Assembly: GCF_022347725.1 (NCBI RefSeq)
Contig: NZ_JAKRGB010000004.1
Span: 1-64,000 of the forward strand
Length of the DNA stretch: 64,000 nucleotides
Reading direction: 5' to 3'
Source: Ruegeria sp. Ofav3-42
Lineage (GTDB): Bacteria > Pseudomonadota > Alphaproteobacteria > Rhodobacterales > Rhodobacteraceae
Position numbers and translations under genes: made by a program. The notes under the pieces are model-generated. The model did no database searches, was not told where the DNA came from, and was given only the letters and a program-made list of their open reading frames with translations. Positions 47,322 through 57,164 of this stretch are shown piece after piece. How positions within the stretch are numbered: position 1 is the stretch's first letter; each line of letters opens with the position of its first letter.

Positions 47322-47750
47322 TCAGAACCGCCCCTTTCGGGTCGAGAGCAGCAGGTTGGTCTCGGACCGGGTTATCCCCTCCATGCGGCGAATCTGAAAC
47401 AGAACCTCGTCCAGCTCGGCCAGAGTCTCGGTCCAGATTTCGGCGATCAGGTCCCAGCTGCCGTTCGTTGAATGCACGGCGCGCACTTGACGCATTGCGG
47501 CGATGCGGGCCATCGTGCGCTCGGTTCCCCGGCCTTCGATTTCCAGCATCATGAGCCCACGCACCGGGCTTTGCGCCACGTCCTGACGGGTGAGAACTGT
47601 AAATCCTACGATCTCGCCTGACTGCTTGAGGCGTTGCAACCGGCTGCGGACGGTCGTGCGCGTCACACCCAGCGTTTCAGCGAGTTCAGACAGCGATGCC
47701 CGTGCATCCCGATGTAAGGCGCTTAGCAGCCTGCCATCCAAATCGTCCAT
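47322..47750 (-). CDS. Lrp/AsnC-family transcriptional regulator
   Basis: 142 residues. N-terminal HTH (DLDGRLLSALHRDARASLSE, then LAETLGVTRTTVRSRLQRL) and a C-terminal RAM ligand domain. Divergent from arginase, with 86 bases between. An imperfect dyad TGTCATTTTGAACA in that gap could be its site. The arrangement suggests that it controls the arginase-ctlX-ocd operon in response to arginine or ornithine (inference; Lrp-type ArgP/PutR analogues do this in relatives). Confidence 0.9.
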   Translation of the reverse strand: MDDLDGRLLSALHRDARASLSELAETLGVTRTTVRSRLQRLKQSGEIVGFTVLTRQDVAQSPVRGLMMLEIEGRGTERTMARIAAMRQVRAVHSTNGSWDLIAEIWTETLAELDEVLFQIRRMEGITRSETNLLLSTRKGRF

Positions 47751-47836
47751 GATTACTTTCCAGTTCGTATATCAAAGTGTCATTTTGAACATTTTGTTGT
47801 CTTTTCGCAAGCCATCCTGTGTGAGTACATAGACAT

Positions 47837-48757
47837 ATGGATACTAAAAACGTGATATTGGTCGGTGCGCCGATGGACGCGGGCAAGCGTCGTCAGGGGT
47901 GCCGTATGGGTCCCGACGCGTATCGGGTAGCGGGCCTTCAAGAAGCCCTGACAGATCTGGGGCATCAAGTTGCGGATATCGGAAATGTAAGCGCCGATCC
48001 GTCGGACGTGCCAGAGCACCCGCATCTAGTTGCCCTACCCGAATGTGTCGGCTGGACCAGCGCGCTTAGCCGCGCGGCACAGGAAACCGCACCCAAGGGC
48101 CTGCCGATCTTCATGGGCGGCGATCACGCTTTGTCTATGGGCACCGTTGCAGGAATGGCCACGCATGCCGACCGGATCGGACGCCCGTTGTTCGTGCTTT
48201 GGCTGGATGCGCATAGCGATTTTCACACTCCGGACAGCACCGGCAGCGGTAATCTGCACGGCACTCCGGTTGCATATTTTACGGGGCAACCCGGGTTTGA
48301 CGCCTTCCCACCATTGACCGCCCCTGTTCCGACAGACCGCGTGGGTATGATCGGCCTCAGGTCCGTGGACCCTGCAGAACGCGCAAGGCTTGAACAGGAT
48401 CAGGCCATGCTCGCCGACATGCGCAGCATCGATGAGCATGGTATCAAGGCACCGTTGATAGCATTTCTTGACCGTGTCCGGGCGGAAAACGGTATTCTTC
48501 ACGTCTCGCTGGATGTCGACTTTCTGGACCCTTCGGTCGCTCCGGCCGTGGGCACCACCGTTCCCGGAGGCGCCACCGAACGGGAAGCCCATCTGGTGAT
48601 GGAATTGTTGCACGAAAGCGGACTGGTCTGCTCACTGGATCTGGTCGAACTGAACCCGTTCCTTGACGAGCGTGGACGCACCGCAAAACTGATGGTCGAT
48701 CTGGCTGCCTCCCTGCTGGGTCGCCGCATCTTCGACCGCCCGACCCGGAGCTTCTGA
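47837..48757 (+). CDS. Arginase
   Basis: 306 residues of the ureohydrolase fold, splitting arginine to ornithine and urea at a two-Mn2+ centre. Metal ligands are in GGDHALSMGT, DAHSDFHTP and SLDVDFLDPSVAP. GTGFNGNLHG-like TGSGNLHGTPVAY lines the substrate pocket. Agmatinase is the main alternative, but the ornithine cyclodeaminase in the operon favours arginase. Its stop overlaps the ctlX start (TGATG). Confidence 0.92.
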   Translation: MDTKNVILVGAPMDAGKRRQGCRMGPDAYRVAGLQEALTDLGHQVADIGNVSADPSDVPEHPHLVALPECVGWTSALSRAAQETAPKGLPIFMGGDHALSMGTVAGMATHADRIGRPLFVLWLDAHSDFHTPDSTGSGNLHGTPVAYFTGQPGFDAFPPLTAPVPTDRVGMIGLRSVDPAERARLEQDQAMLADMRSIDEHGIKAPLIAFLDRVRAENGILHVSLDVDFLDPSVAPAVGTTVPGGATEREAHLVMELLHESGLVCSLDLVELNPFLDERGRTAKLMVDLAASLLGRRIFDRPTRSF

Positions 48758-49677
48758 TGAATTCTCTTCAATCTCCCTCTGCCGTTGTCATGGTCCGCCC
48801 GCATGAGTTTGTTTCGAACCCAGAGACTCGCCACGACAATGCGTTTCAGACGCTGGCACACCGCTCTGCCGAAGCAACGTCAGCAGCCGCGCGCGATGAA
48901 CATGATCGGGCGGTTGAACAACTGCGTGGGGCTGGTGTCACCGTTCATGTCTTTGACGATCACGGTCAACAGAACACGCCGGACAGTGTTTTCCCTAACA
49001 ACTGGTTCTCGACGCATCCCGGCGGGCACATTGCGATCTACCCGATGTTTGTTCCGTCGCGCCGACGCGAACGCCGCACAGATGTCATCGAGTTGCTGAA
49101 ACAGCAATACCGCGTTCAGGACGTGATCGATTATTCGGGGCTGGAACAGGACGATCTTGCGCTGGAAGGTACCGGAGCAATGGTTCTCGATCACGTCGGG
49201 CGCATTGCCTATACGGTCAAATCCAACCGCGCCGACCCCGTTCTGCTGGAGCGGTTCTGCACCAATTTCAACTACGAACCCATCGCGTTCGAAGCCCGGG
49301 ATGCCGAAGGCCGAGATGTCTATCACACCAACGTGCTAATGGGGATCGGCACACATTTTGCTCTGATCTGCCTCGACATGATTACCGACCCCAAACGCCG
49401 CACGACCGTGCAGGCGCGATTGGAAGAATCCGGCCGCACCGTCATCGACCTGTCCCATGAGCAGATCGCGAATTTTGCCGGAAACACCATTGAGCTCAGT
49501 GGTCGTGAAGGCCTTGTACTGGCATTGTCCAGCCGCGCCAAAGAAGCACTGACGCCCAAACAGATCGACACCATCGAAGACAGCGCCAACCTGCTGCCTT
49601 TGTCGGTTCCAACCATAGAAACAGCCGGAGGATCAGTACGTTGCATGATCGCCGGAATCCACCTTTCCCGCCGATAG
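48757..49677 (+). CDS. ctlX: CtlX-like guanidino/citrulline hydrolase (amidinotransferase fold)
   Basis: 306 residues. The pentein fold is indicated by DSVFPNNWFSTHPGG, the substrate-binding Asp/Asn loop; the catalytic histidine in DVYHTNVLM; and the nucleophilic Cys in GGSVRCMIAG near the end. CtlX proteins are placed in citrulline use, and relatives hydrolyse arginine or dimethylarginine. Overlaps the arginase gene by one base and precedes ocd by six, so it belongs to one arginine catabolic operon. The exact substrate (citrulline, arginine or a methylarginine) is unresolved. Confidence 0.82.
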   Translation: MNSLQSPSAVVMVRPHEFVSNPETRHDNAFQTLAHRSAEATSAAARDEHDRAVEQLRGAGVTVHVFDDHGQQNTPDSVFPNNWFSTHPGGHIAIYPMFVPSRRRERRTDVIELLKQQYRVQDVIDYSGLEQDDLALEGTGAMVLDHVGRIAYTVKSNRADPVLLERFCTNFNYEPIAFEARDAEGRDVYHTNVLMGIGTHFALICLDMITDPKRRTTVQARLEESGRTVIDLSHEQIANFAGNTIELSGREGLVLALSSRAKEALTPKQIDTIEDSANLLPLSVPTIETAGGSVRCMIAGIHLSRR

Positions 49678-49683
49678 GAGACC

Positions 49684-50727
49684 ATGATGCAACCTTCCGA
49701 CAAGGCGCTTGTGCCCTTTGTATCCGTCGACAACATGATGCGGCTGGTGCACCATATCGGGCTTGAAAAGATGATCACTCAGATCGCGGCTCAGATTGAA
49801 TCCGACTTCAAACGCTGGGAGAGCTTTGACAAAACCCCGCGCATCCCGGCCCACTCACCCCATGGCGTGATTGAGCTGATGCCGACCTCGGATGGTGAGG
49901 CCTATGGGTTCAAATATGTCAACGGCCACCCCAAGAACACGTCCGAGGGCCTGCAGACGGTAACAGCGTTCGGCCTGCTGGCTGACGTCTATACCGGCTA
50001 CCCAACCCTGCTGACTGAGATGACGATGCTGACCGCTCTGCGAACTGCGGCTACGTCTGCGCTGGTGGGCAGCTATCTGGCGCCGAAGTCCGCGCGCGTT
50101 ATGGCGATGATTGGCAACGGCGCGCAGTCCGAATTCCAATGTCTGGCGTTCAAGGCCATGTGCGGGATCGACACCGTGCGCCTGTACGACACCGACCATG
50201 CTGCAACTGAGAAATGTGCTGCAAACCTCAAGAACTCCGGTCTGACCGTTGTGTTGTGCAAAACGCCCGAGGATGCCATCGAAGGCGCACAGGTCATCAC
50301 CACCTGTACGGCGGACAAGAAATACGCCACGATCCTGACCGACAACATGGTCGGACCGGGTGTTCACATCAACGCCATCGGCGGTGACTGCCCCGGCAAG
50401 ACAGAACTGCACCGCGATATCCTTTTGCGGTCTGAGATCTTTGTCGAATATCCCGAGCAAACTCGTGTTGAAGGCGAGATTCAGGCATTGGACGACGATC
50501 ATCCGGTGACCGAGATGTGGCAGGTCATGACCGGTCAAGCCAAGGGCCGCACCGATGGCCTGCAGATCACGCTCTTCGATAGCGTTGGCTTCGCGATCGA
50601 GGATTTCTCGGCCCTGCGTTACATCCAGTCCGCCATCGAAGGCACTGATTTCTTTGAACCTCTGGACATGCTGGCCGACCCCGACGACCCGCGTGACCTG
50701 TACGGGATGTTGATGCGGGCGAACTGA
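49684..50727 (+). CDS. Ornithine cyclodeaminase
   Basis: 347 residues. It converts ornithine to proline with release of ammonia, using tightly bound NAD. The Rossmann loop AMIGNGAQSEFQ, the substrate part TEMTMLTALRTAATSALV and the late VFVEYPEQTRVEGEIQ motif belong to the OCD/mu-crystallin family, here the longer bacterial type. AGGAG lies before two adjacent ATG codons (49684 and 49687). Third gene of the arginase operon; closed by a strong terminator. Confidence 0.93.
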   Translation: MMQPSDKALVPFVSVDNMMRLVHHIGLEKMITQIAAQIESDFKRWESFDKTPRIPAHSPHGVIELMPTSDGEAYGFKYVNGHPKNTSEGLQTVTAFGLLADVYTGYPTLLTEMTMLTALRTAATSALVGSYLAPKSARVMAMIGNGAQSEFQCLAFKAMCGIDTVRLYDTDHAATEKCAANLKNSGLTVVLCKTPEDAIEGAQVITTCTADKKYATILTDNMVGPGVHINAIGGDCPGKTELHRDILLRSEIFVEYPEQTRVEGEIQALDDDHPVTEMWQVMTGQAKGRTDGLQITLFDSVGFAIEDFSALRYIQSAIEGTDFFEPLDMLADPDDPRDLYGMLMRAN

Positions 50728-50751
50728 AGAACCCGCGCTTCACGTCGACTG

Positions 50752-50779
50752 GCCCCCGGTTCACCACCGGGGGCTTTTT
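50752..50779 (+). terminator. Terminator after ocd
   Basis: GCCCCCGGT (50752-50760) pairs with ACCGGGGGC (50766-50774) around TCACC, then TTTTT. It separates the arginine operon from the convergent TRAP transporter genes. Confidence 0.93.
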
Positions 50780-52183
50780 CTATCCGGCCAGAGACGGCAG
50801 GTAGAGTACGATGCCCGGAAACGCCACGAGCAGTGCAATTGTCACGCCATCGGCGATGAAGAACGGCGTCACCCCCTTGAACACGTCCTGAACACTCAGA
50901 TCCGGGCGCACACCAGCGACCACGAAACAGTTCAGACCAATAGGTGGTGTGATCAGGCAAAACTCGGCCATTTTAACCACCAGAATGCCGAACCATATCG
51001 CACACATCGGACCTGACATGCCGAACGCGCTGTCGGCGGCACTGACCGTTTCGCCCCCGTTCAAGGCCATGACCGCCGGGTAAACCACTGGCAGTGTCAG
51101 CAACAACATCCCGATAGCGTCCATAAACATGCCCAGAACAGCATAGGCCAGCAGAATGCAGATCAGGATCAGCATTGGCGACATTTCCAACGAGGTAATC
51201 CAGTTCGAAAACGCGCCTGGAAGATCGGCAAACCCAAGGAAACGTACATAAATCAAAACGCCCCAGATGATCGTGAAGATCATGGCTGTCAGCTTTGCGG
51301 TTTCCAGCAGGGCCGATTTCAACTCGGGCCACCGCATGCCGTGGAACAACGCGAAACAGAAGACGATGAAAGCGCCGATTGCGCCGCCTTCTGTCGGAGT
51401 TCCCCAGGCTTTTTCTCCAAACGGGTTATAGACAAAGCAGATGATGATCAGGATCACGGCGACGATTGGAAACGCGCCGGGCAACGAGGCAAAGCGCTGT
51501 TTCCAGGTAAAGCCTGTGACCGGCGGGCCGACGGATTTGAAAACAACCGCTATGCCTACGATCAGCAGGCCGTAAACAACAGCTGAGAACGCGCCGGGGA
51601 TAAATCCGGCCAACAGAAGCTTGCCGACATCCTGTTCCACGATGATTGCATAGATCACAAGGATCGCAGACGGAGGGATCAGGGATGCCAGCGTACCACC
51701 TGCGGCGACGACCCCGGCCGCGAATTGCTTATTATAGCCGACCTTCAGCATCTCAGGGATGGCAATCCGGGCGAACACAGCGGACGTAGCGACTGAGGCA
51801 CCGGAAACGGCGGCGAATCCCGCAGTGGCGAATACGGTCGAAACCGCCAGCCCTCCAGGCACCCAAGCGACCCAGCGTTTCGCAGCCTCGAACAGCGCAC
51901 GTGTGAGTCCCGCGTAGTAAGCCAGATAGCCGATCAGGATAAAGGTCGGGATCAGGCTGAGCGTGTGGGCAGCAACCTTGGAATGGGGTACCTGCCCAGC
52001 TGTTTTGACAGCGACCGTAAGTGCTTTGCCAAAGCGGTCCGGATCGTACCCAAACTTGGCCCAGAATATCCAGACCAGTCCAACCAGACCCGCAAGGCCA
52101 GCGGCAAAGGCCACGCGCATCCCCGTAACAACCAGAACCAGCAGGCCACCCGTGACCCAAAGGCCAATCTCGATTGTGTCCAT
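50780..52183 (-). CDS. TRAP transporter large permease (DctM)
   Basis: 467 residues with about thirteen hydrophobic helices. This is the ion-driven channel half of a tripartite TRAP uptake system. AAGGTLASLIPPSAILVIYAI and MFMDAIGMLLLTLPVVYP are standard DctM motifs. Directly downstream of the small permease (3-base gap). Uptake of a carboxylate-type compound is expected. Confidence 0.94.
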   Translation of the reverse strand: MDTIEIGLWVTGGLLVLVVTGMRVAFAAGLAGLVGLVWIFWAKFGYDPDRFGKALTVAVKTAGQVPHSKVAAHTLSLIPTFILIGYLAYYAGLTRALFEAAKRWVAWVPGGLAVSTVFATAGFAAVSGASVATSAVFARIAIPEMLKVGYNKQFAAGVVAAGGTLASLIPPSAILVIYAIIVEQDVGKLLLAGFIPGAFSAVVYGLLIVGIAVVFKSVGPPVTGFTWKQRFASLPGAFPIVAVILIIICFVYNPFGEKAWGTPTEGGAIGAFIVFCFALFHGMRWPELKSALLETAKLTAMIFTIIWGVLIYVRFLGFADLPGAFSNWITSLEMSPMLILICILLAYAVLGMFMDAIGMLLLTLPVVYPAVMALNGGETVSAADSAFGMSGPMCAIWFGILVVKMAEFCLITPPIGLNCFVVAGVRPDLSVQDVFKGVTPFFIADGVTIALLVAFPGIVLYLPSLAG

Positions 52184-52186
52184 GTG

Positions 52187-52816
52187 CTAGTCCTGCCCTT
52201 CGAATTGCTCGGCTTCGGCGGCAGCTTGTGCGGCCGCGTCCTGTATCAGAGGCACCGCAACCGGGCTTTCGATGCCCAGAATCAAGGCACGACCATAGCC
52301 CCAAACCTGCAGAAGCAGCCTCAAACAAAGAACCGAGAACGCCACCGGCGCCAGCAGCTTGGCAGGCCAGAGCGGAATGCCAATATCAATCGAACTGTCA
52401 CGGCTCCACATCGGCGCGCCAAAGTCGAACGAGCGGTCAAAGTGGGACCAACTGCCCCAGACCAGCGCCAGCATCAGCACAAGGATCAGCAGGACCGAGA
52501 TCAGCTCGAACAGCCACAGTGCCCGCCCGTGCAGGCGCGAGATTACAATATCCATCCGGATGTGACCGCCATCGCGCTGAACATAGGAAATCCCCAGAAA
52601 CGCAATCAGTGGCATCGCCTGTTCGATCCAGTCGACATATCCCGGCAATGGCGCGTTGATTGCATTGCGACCGCTGACGGAGACAACGGCCAGAACCATA
52701 AGCCCAAACACGGCAAGGCCGCTGATCAGAGCCAGAAAACGCTCCAACCTCAGCAGTTTACGATCCAGCGAACTCAGAAGGCTGTTGTCCTCAAGCACCG
52801 TGGCCTGTCCTGCCAT
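52187..52816 (-). CDS. TRAP transporter small permease (DctQ)
   Basis: 209 residues with four hydrophobic helices, longer than average through a polar loop of about 30 residues (DFGAPMWSRDSSIDIG) and an acidic, Ala-rich C-terminus. VSGRNAINAPLPGYVDWIEQ and YVQRDGGHIRMDI are typical DctQ stretches. It lies 63 bases after the binding-protein gene and is co-transcribed with it and DctM. Confidence 0.9.
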   Translation of the reverse strand: MAGQATVLEDNSLLSSLDRKLLRLERFLALISGLAVFGLMVLAVVSVSGRNAINAPLPGYVDWIEQAMPLIAFLGISYVQRDGGHIRMDIVISRLHGRALWLFELISVLLILVLMLALVWGSWSHFDRSFDFGAPMWSRDSSIDIGIPLWPAKLLAPVAFSVLCLRLLLQVWGYGRALILGIESPVAVPLIQDAAAQAAAEAEQFEGQD

Positions 52817-52879
52817 TCCGGTGTTCCCCTGTATTTTGATTGTTGTCCGGGCGCCCCGATGGGCACCCGGATTTCGCGA

Positions 52880-53896
52880 TTAGTTACCGCTGCGTTGCTG
52901 TTCCAGAGTGGACTGGACCAGATCATAGAGGTCTTGCGCGGGAAGACCCTGAGAGGACATGTCTGAAATCCACTGTTCGCGGATCGGGTCAGCAGCCTTT
53001 GTGCGGAACTCGGCGATTACCGCATCTTCAATCTGCACTTTTTCAACGCCTTTTTCGGACAGAACACCGTCCCACTGCTCCAGCAAGGTGCCGTAGTTGG
53101 CCAGATAGTGATCAATCGCTTCGTCGATCGAGCTATCCAGCGCTTCGCGATGCTCAGCAGGCAATGCTTCATAGGCGTCGATATTGACCACAACCGGGCA
53201 GTTGACGGTGCCGGGGTTCAGGTTGGCTGTCCACCAATCGGCTTCGTTGATCGTGCCAAAGGACAGGTGCGCGTGCTGGGCGAAGGCCACTGTGTCGACA
53301 ACACCGGATTCCATCGCGTTGAACGCTTCGGTCGCAGGCACCGATGTCGGCACACCACCTACAGCTTCGAACGCCTGACCCAGACCACCCGTGGCGCGGA
53401 CGCGCATCCCTTCGAACTCGGCCAGTTCATCGCGCGGCTCGCCAGTGCCAACCAGGTTATACTGCGGCATCGGCGAGGTCATGATGATGCGGGCGTTCCA
53501 CTGCGCCATCTCATCTTTGACAGCGGGGTGATCGTAAACAGCGTGGCTGACCGCGACCTCTTCATCAAGATTGCTGACGCCAAGGAACGGCAGCTCAAGT
53601 ACGGTGATCGCGCGGTTCTTGTCGCGGTGATACCCGGCACAGAACTGCGCCATTTCGAAAGCACCGATTTCAATACCATCCAGGTTTTCGCGCGGCTTGG
53701 ACAGGCCGCCATAGCTGACGTTGATGGTGAAATCGCCATTGGTCTTTTCGCTGACCAGTTCCGCGAGTTTTTCAACATGCTCGGTGAATGCGCGGCGCTT
53801 GCCCCAGACTGACGCATTCCACTCTGTTGCGGCGGCCTCGGACACGAACGCAACGCCCAAAGCGGCCACAGCGGCGCCGCTCAACATCTTTTTCAT
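52880..53896 (-). CDS. TRAP transporter solute-binding protein (DctP)
   Basis: 338 residues. Signal peptide to about residue 23 (GVAFVSEAAATEW). The fold is DctP-like: VSYGGLSKPRENLDGIEIGAFEMAQ, then GMRVRATGGLGQAFEAVGGVPTSVPATEAFNAMESGVVD, which carries the conserved ligand-binding Arg. The ligand is not readable from sequence; the family takes up C4-acids, keto acids, taurine or others. AGGGAG lies before the ATG. It diverges from acs, with 427 bases between. Confidence 0.9.
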   Translation of the reverse strand: MKKMLSGAAVAALGVAFVSEAAATEWNASVWGKRRAFTEHVEKLAELVSEKTNGDFTINVSYGGLSKPRENLDGIEIGAFEMAQFCAGYHRDKNRAITVLELPFLGVSNLDEEVAVSHAVYDHPAVKDEMAQWNARIIMTSPMPQYNLVGTGEPRDELAEFEGMRVRATGGLGQAFEAVGGVPTSVPATEAFNAMESGVVDTVAFAQHAHLSFGTINEADWWTANLNPGTVNCPVVVNIDAYEALPAEHREALDSSIDEAIDHYLANYGTLLEQWDGVLSEKGVEKVQIEDAVIAEFRTKAADPIREQWISDMSSQGLPAQDLYDLVQSTLEQQRSGN

Positions 53897-54323
53897 AATG
53901 ATTTCTCCCTTTGTTGCACCCCCTTGCCGAGGCGCTTGTGCTCAAAGCTAGCGCCAACATCGGTATGTGCCAACCCCCGGACAACAATCCCAGTCGACGG
54001 CAAAAGGAACCGTCATACGCTAACAACTCAAAGATGAGTTCTGAATACCCATTTGTTCGTCGTCGACCGCCTGAACAAGCTGACAAAATCGTTACACACA
54101 TGTATTTGTTTTTATTCTATTTTTACAATCTCTTCACCAATTTTTTACAAATACACCGATTGAACCGAAACAAATTTACAAACTAATCCTGAGTTTTCTG
54201 TAATTTATTTCATTGTTTTCAACCCTCCGTATTATGGCCAGCAGGGAGGATATGGGTCGACATTGCCGGTTCAGCAGGCAAAATCGGCTCAGTTCAATAT
54301 AGTCCAGAGGGAGGAGCCTCAGA
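53897..54323. other. AT-rich divergent promoter region of TRAP genes and acs
   Basis: No gene found. The AT-rich half next to acs has three copies of TTTACAA(A) at 54122-54128, 54144-54151 and 54175-54182, spaced 22 and 31 bases apart, and a T-rich run. These are candidate binding sites for an acetate or short-chain acid regulator. GGGAGGA about ten bases before the acs ATG is its ribosome site. Confidence 0.5.
54122..54182 (+). promoter_or_regulatory. Three TTTACAA(A) direct repeats upstream of acs
   Basis: TTTACAA at 54122, TTTACAAA at 54144 and TTTACAAA at 54175. The spacings are close to two and three helical turns. They resemble half of the TTTGCAAA-type sites of short-chain fatty acyl regulators, but the match is loose. 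Confidence 0.35.
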
Positions 54324-56288
54324 ATGACAACCGCTGCCCAGGCAGATGCCAAGACCTTTCCGCCGTCCGCCGACACTATAGCCCGCGCACATGTCAACGC
54401 TGAAAAATACAATGAGATGTATGCGGCCTCCATCAACGACCCCATGGCGTTCTGGGATGAGCAAGGCAAGCGGGTGGACTGGATCAAACCCTACACGCAG
54501 GTCAAGGATGTCAGCTATGATTTCGGTTCGGTCAGAATCAACTGGTATGCAGACGGCACGCTGAACGTTTCTGCAAACTGTCTGGACCGCCACCTGAAGA
54601 CCCGCGGCGATCAGACCGCCATCATCTGGGAACCGGATGATCCAAATGACGAAGCGCAGCACATCACATATGCCGAGCTGCACCGTCGCACCTGCCGGAT
54701 GGCCAACATTCTGGAATCGATGGGCGTACGCAAAGGCGACCGGGTCGTGATCTATCTGCCGATGATCCCCGAAGCCGCCTATGCCATGTTGGCCTGTGCG
54801 CGGATCGGTGCGATCCACTCCATCGTTTTCGCGGGTTTCTCCCCCGACGCATTGGCCGCTCGGATCAATGGCTGCGACGCCAAGGTCGTCATCACCGCCG
54901 ACGAAGCACCGCGCGGCGGCCGCAAAACCCCGCTGAAATCCAACGCGGATGCCGCCCTGCTGCACTGTAAGGACACCGTGAAGTGTCTGGTCGTCAAGCG
55001 TACCGGTGGTCAGACCACCTGGATCGGCGGTCGCGATTATGACTACAACGAAATGGCGCTGGAGGCGGACGATTACTGCGCGCCTGCCGAGATGAGCGCC
55101 GAAGATCCGCTGTTCATCCTTTACACCTCTGGCTCGACCGGTCAGCCCAAGGGCGTGGTGCACACCACCGGCGGCTATCTGGTTTATGCCTCGATGACGC
55201 ATGAAATCACGTTCGATTACCACGACGGCGATGTTTACTGGTGTACCGCTGACGTGGGCTGGGTCACCGGTCACAGCTATATCGTCTATGGCCCGCTGGC
55301 CAACGGTGCGACGACGCTGATGTTCGAAGGTGTTCCAACCTACCCGGACGCCAGCCGCTTTTGGCAGGTTTGCGAAAAGCACAAGGTGAACCAGTTTTAT
55401 ACGGCTCCGACTGCGATCCGCGCCCTGATGGGTCAGGGTAATGAGTTTGTCGAAAAGTGCGACCTGAGCGACCTGAAGGTGCTGGGCACCGTGGGCGAAC
55501 CGATCAATCCCGAAGCATGGAACTGGTACAACGAGGTCGTCGGCAAGGGCAATTGCCCGATCGTGGACACCTGGTGGCAGACCGAAACCGGCGGTCACCT
55601 GATGACCCCCCTGCCCGGCGCCCACGCGATGAAACCCGGTTCAGCCATGAAGCCGTTCTTTGGTATTCAGCCCGTCGTTCTGGACCCACAATCTGGCGTC
55701 GAGATCAGCGGCAATGGCGTCGAGGGCGTTCTGTGCATCAAAGACAGCTGGCCCGGCCAGATGCGCACCGTCTGGGGCGATCACGAGCGGTTCGAGAAGA
55801 CTTATTTCTCAGATTACAAAGGCTACTACTTCACCGGTGACGGCTGCCGCCGTGACGAGGATGGTGACTACTGGATCACTGGCCGTGTTGACGACGTGAT
55901 CAACGTCTCGGGCCATCGCATGGGCACGGCCGAGGTCGAAAGCGCTCTGGTCGCACATGCCGCTGTAGCCGAGGCCGCCGTGGTCGGCTATCCCCATGAA
56001 ATCAAAGGACAAGGCATCTATTGCTATGTCACTTTGATGAATGACCGTGAGCCTTCGGATGAGCTGCTGAAAGAGCTGCGCACCTGGGTTCGGACTGAGA
56101 TTGGCCCGATTGCATCGCCTGATGTGATCCAGTGGGCCCCCGGTCTGCCGAAGACCCGCTCGGGCAAGATCATGCGCCGTATCCTGCGTAAGATTGCCGA
56201 GAACGACTTTGGCTCTCTGGGTGATACTTCGACGCTCGCCGACCCGTCGGTGGTCGAAGACCTGATCGAAAACCGTGCGAACAAGTGA
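54324..56288 (+). CDS. acs: Acetyl-CoA synthetase
   Basis: 654 residues. It activates acetate with ATP and CoA to acetyl-CoA, AMP and PPi. P-loop-like [15 protein letters not shown], the [11 protein letters not shown] region, [11 protein letters not shown], the GD-rich [14 protein letters not shown] and the C-terminal [10 protein letters not shown] are all present. The lysine in GKIMRR is the usual acetylation site that inactivates the enzyme. GGGAGGA lies before the ATG. Followed by adk, with 8 bases between, and then by symporter genes. Confidence 0.97.
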   Translation: MTTAAQADAKTFPPSADTIARAHVNAEKYNEMYAASINDPMAFWDEQGKRVDWIKPYTQVKDVSYDFGSVRINWYADGTLNVSANCLDRHLKTRGDQTAIIWEPDDPNDEAQHITYAELHRRTCRMANILESMGVRKGDRVVIYLPMIPEAAYAMLACARIGAIHSIVFAGFSPDALAARINGCDAKVVITADEAPRGGRKTPLKSNADAALLHCKDTVKCLVVKRTGGQTTWIGGRDYDYNEMALEADDYCAPAEMSAEDPLFILYTSGSTGQPKGVVHTTGGYLVYASMTHEITFDYHDGDVYWCTADVGWVTGHSYIVYGPLANGATTLMFEGVPTYPDASRFWQVCEKHKVNQFYTAPTAIRALMGQGNEFVEKCDLSDLKVLGTVGEPINPEAWNWYNEVVGKGNCPIVDTWWQTETGGHLMTPLPGAHAMKPGSAMKPFFGIQPVVLDPQSGVEISGNGVEGVLCIKDSWPGQMRTVWGDHERFEKTYFSDYKGYYFTGDGCRRDEDGDYWITGRVDDVINVSGHRMGTAEVESALVAHAAVAEAAVVGYPHEIKGQGIYCYVTLMNDREPSDELLKELRTWVRTEIGPIASPDVIQWAPGLPKTRSGKIMRRILRKIAENDFGSLGDTSTLADPSVVEDLIENRANK

Positions 56289-56295
56289 GGATATG

Positions 56296-56979
56296 ATGGA
56301 CGCTGCCACGACCATATCTCCCGCCGTTCTCATCCTTCTCGGCCCTCCGGGCGCCGGGAAGGGAACGCAGGCGCGGATGCTTGAAGACAAGTTCGGACTG
56401 GTTCAACTCAGCACCGGCGACCTGCTGCGTGCGGCTGTTGCGGCTGGGACAGAGGCTGGCAAAGCCGCGAAGGCCGTCATGGAAGCCGGCGATCTGGTCA
56501 GCGACGAGATCGTCATCGCCATCCTTCGCGATCGACTGGCCGAGCCCGATTGCGCCAAGGGTGTTATTCTGGACGGCTTTCCGCGCACCACGGTTCAAGC
56601 CGAGGCGCTGGACGCGCTACTCTCGGAGACCGGGCAGAAAATCAACGCGGCCATCAGCCTCGAGGTCGAAGACGCCGAAATGGTGACCCGCATCTCGGGC
56701 CGATACACCTGCGCCGGGTGCGGCGAAGGATATCACGATACGTTCAAGGTCCCGACGGTTGAGGGTGTATGTGACAAGTGCGGCAGCACCGAGTTCAAGC
56801 GCCGTGCCGATGACAACGCTGAGACGGTTGCCTCGCGTCTGGCGGCTTATCACGCGCAAACCGCGCCGCTGATTACTTATTACCAAGACCATGGCGTTCT
56901 GAAAGGCCTGAACGCCATGGGCAATATCGAAGACATCGCAGGCAATCTGGAAAGGATCGTCAGCGACGCGATGAACTAA
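56296..56979 (+). CDS. adk: Adenylate kinase (zinc LID type)
   Basis: 227 residues from the second of two adjacent ATG codons, five bases after GAGG; 56293 or a GTG at 56275 are alternatives. P-loop GPPGAGKGT is at 16-24, DGFPRT near 93-98, and the LID has four cysteines C139, C142, C159 and C162, which would bind zinc as in many long-form kinases. It converts AMP plus ATP to two ADP. Placement right after acs is logical since Acs releases AMP. It may be a second adk copy dedicated to acetate growth, because the ribosomal-protein-linked copy is elsewhere in most relatives (inference). Confidence 0.95.
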   Translation: MDAATTISPAVLILLGPPGAGKGTQARMLEDKFGLVQLSTGDLLRAAVAAGTEAGKAAKAVMEAGDLVSDEIVIAILRDRLAEPDCAKGVILDGFPRTTVQAEALDALLSETGQKINAAISLEVEDAEMVTRISGRYTCAGCGEGYHDTFKVPTVEGVCDKCGSTEFKRRADDNAETVASRLAAYHAQTAPLITYYQDHGVLKGLNAMGNIEDIAGNLERIVSDAMN

Positions 56980-57164
56980 GGGAGGACGGCCCACCCTGAA
57001 TAAGGGCCCAATTCCTAAAGGAAAACTTCAATGGACCCGCCCTGGCGGACCGGAGAAGTCTTGCCTGATGCCACGCCGGCATTCGGCATTACGAAAAGCG
57101 GCCCCGCGCGCTGGAGGATTTGGACAAAGGGTCGCCCAAGGAGGAAGCGAAGGAGGAACCCGCA

